Assembly (NCBI GenBank): GCA_963702305.1
Contig: CAVPBX010000011.1
Span: 186,001-250,000, forward strand
Origin: PALSA-693 sp963702305
Lineage (GTDB): Bacteria > Actinomycetota > Acidimicrobiia > Acidimicrobiales > Palsa-688
Direction: 5' to 3'
DNA length: 64,000 bases
Positions within the stretch are counted from its first letter, which is position 1. The number at the start of each line of letters is the position of its first letter. The position numbers and the translations under genes are program-made. Below are positions 63,059 through 64,000 of the stretch, in pieces. The notes below the pieces were generated by a model. It did not search any database. It had not been told where the DNA came from and saw only the letters and a list, made by a program, of their open reading frames with translations.

Positions 63059-63121
63059 GTCGCTCCCGTCATTGACTATCCCGAACACACTGTACAGAGC
63101 ATCCCATCGTGCACTTCGGGT

Positions 63122-63559
63122 CTATCGATCCAAGCGGACCACCTGGACTGGCACCCCGGCTGCTGCGGCCGCCCGGTCGAGCATCGCCGAGGTTGCGACG
63201 ACCGCGACAGATGCGTCGAGGACGATCGCGGTGGCCACCGCCTCTGCGGTCAGGATGTTCACCTGCCCGGGCAGGGCGGCCATGACAGGCACCAGACGAC
63301 GGAGATTGAGGACGCCGATGCTGTCCGGAAGGCTCGCCATCGCCCCGAGGACCCGACGTCGATCATCTTCCGCCATCCCGGTGAAGGGACCCGACAACGA
63401 GCCGCCGATTGGGTGGGCGATCGCTCTTGCGAGCCTCCAGTACCAATAGCCGGTGGTGTACAACTCTCGGCGCTCGACAGCTCGCAGGTACGGCTCTAGG
63501 GCCGGCGTAGCGGACTCGACGATCACGTCGAGCAGAAGGCGGTCGTCGATGACGATCAA
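63122..63559 (-). CDS. PIN-domain-like protein, candidate toxin
   Basis: 145 residues. The start MIVIDDRLLLDVIV resembles the first strand and Asp of PIN-fold RNases (VapC), and the end NILTAEAVATAIVLDASVAVV with LDRAAAAAGVPVQVV has the last strand-helix pattern. The middle contains a Trp/Tyr-rich segment (ELYTTGYWYWRLARAIAH). The usual TxD near the C terminus appears as TSAML, so the active site may be altered. TTG start 9 bases after the gene upstream, which has antitoxin features. Confidence 0.6.
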   Translation of the reverse strand: MIVIDDRLLLDVIVESATPALEPYLRAVERRELYTTGYWYWRLARAIAHPIGGSLSGPFTGMAEDDRRRVLGAMASLPDSIGVLNLRRLVPVMAALPGQVNILTAEAVATAIVLDASVAVVATSAMLDRAAAAAGVPVQVVRLDR

Positions 63560-63568
63560 GAGGTTTGG

Positions 63569-63778
63569 TCAGCCCTCGACTGCGTCAGAGTCCTCAGCGA
63601 TGCAAGCCTGAGCGGCTTCCTCGTAGGCTCCCGACGCGGCATAGTCCAAAAGGGCGGCGCGTACAGCTTCGGGAAGGTCCCAATGGGTCGGCCCGGTCAG
63701 TGTGAGCTCGCCAGCCGCCTCCGCTTCGGCGCGTACCCTCGCTCCGAGGGAGCGAAGGTCATCGACGGAGATGGACAT
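63569..63778 (-). CDS. Small candidate antitoxin, partner of the PIN-like protein
   Basis: 69 residues, acidic C terminus, no membrane segment. A TATTCT box lies 6 bases before the ATG, so the gene is probably leaderless and is the first of a two-gene unit. Small acidic protein followed closely by a PIN-like gene is the usual antitoxin-toxin order, but no DNA-binding motif is evident (ISVDDLRSLGARVRAEAEA). Role inferred from context. Confidence 0.5.
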   Translation of the reverse strand: MSISVDDLRSLGARVRAEAEAAGELTLTGPTHWDLPEAVRAALLDYAASGAYEEAAQACIAEDSDAVEG

Positions 63779-63784
63779 GCGCAC

Positions 63785-63790
63785 AGAATA
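63785..63790 (-). promoter_or_regulatory. Predicted -10 box TATTCT of the toxin-antitoxin unit
   Basis: TATTCT on the minus strand, 6 bases before the ATG at 63778; fits the TANNNT leaderless pattern. The remaining bases to 64000 show no gene. Confidence 0.45.
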
Positions 63791-64000
63791 CCGGCCCATC
63801 GGCCTTGGTATCGGACGCGTCCACGGCCATAGGGACGGCCATAATTTCGGGCCAAGTGAAGCCGTTCGGAGCCGATCTGGACGACGGCAGCCGAAAGAAG
63901 ACCCAGGTCAGGCCCATGCCAACCAATCCAGCCGAAGTGAGGGGAGGGTCTTGAAAAGCGGCGCCTCTTCAGGAACGGCGATCGGGCGCATGCGATTTGA

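Larger units (their letters stand above)
54510..64000. mobile_element. Integrated conjugative or mobilisable element, right end outside window
   Basis: Starts at tRNA-Glu and carries int, xis and a TraA relaxase in the order typical for actinobacterial integrative elements. Codon use and GC content visibly fall after 60115. No second copy of the tRNA 3' end is in the window, so attR must lie beyond 64000. No type IV coupling or secretion genes are seen in the visible part. Confidence 0.8.

Noticed and set aside
54546..64000. Right attachment site (attR) of the element
   Set aside because: No second copy of the tRNA-Glu 3' end was found in the window by eye; it should be outside.

Overview
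The window is 64 kb of very GC-rich DNA from an actinobacterium. The evidence is a mycothiol glycosyltransferase (mshA), a Rex repressor leading the haem genes, a clpS-DUF2017 pair, a tyrosine integrase beside a relaxase of the actinobacterial TraA type, and many apparently leaderless genes behind a TANNNT -10 box. The secreted protein with GYWLVASDGGVF-type repeats suggests the class Acidimicrobiia. That placement is an inference from memory of such repeats, not a tree.

Layout. 1-12620 (minus strand): respiratory complex I, nuoA-B-C-D-E-F-G-H-I-J-K-L, with nuoL running off the left edge; most genes overlap by 1-19 bases. 12621-12998 is a gene-free repeat-rich stretch. 12999-24807 holds a geranylgeranyl-reductase-like flavoprotein, hemB-hemL, a TetR regulator divergent from a deazaflavin-type nitroreductase, the rex-siroheme dehydrogenase-hemA-hemC-cobA/hemD operon, a SAM hydrolase-like gene, a small HTH gene and proC. 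24972-31740 holds mshA, an XRE regulator, a response regulator, an RsiG-like (c-di-GMP responsive) anti-sigma candidate, a membrane protein with a MoaD-like partner, a phosphatase, a metallohydrolase and an acyl-CoA carboxylase beta subunit. 31853-36586 is one giant secreted S53 peptidase with TIG/Ig domains and 42-residue repeats. 36650-45370 holds a DksA-like protein, tRNA-Lys, an N-succinylamino-acid-racemase-like enzyme with a GNAT partner, a rhomboid protease and a complete glycine-betaine-type ABC importer. 45399-49056 holds two ABC exporters. 49078-54459 holds ctaB and ctaA (haem A synthesis), clpS, a DUF2017 gene, a PPOX protein, a hydrolase and a fusion of an S51-peptidase-like domain to a CysRS tail.

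At 54473-54545 a tRNA-Glu gene marks the left end of an integrated element that runs to the right edge. It carries an integrase facing the tRNA, an excisionase, a C/A-only tract, a TraA relaxase-helicase, several unrecognised genes with less GC-rich sequence, and a PIN-like toxin-antitoxin pair. The right end is outside the window.

Complex I, haem synthesis, siroheme branch, Rex (NADH/NAD sensing) and the haem A genes form a coherent respiratory theme.

Important caveat: eight genes (nuoE, nuoG, the nitroreductase, proC, the S53 peptidase, the betaine-binding protein, an ABC ATPase and the integrase) are broken by twelve frameshifts. Every one is a +1 insertion, and about half look like GCC read as GCGC. 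This looks like systematic sequence error rather than gene decay, and I have annotated these genes as single units.
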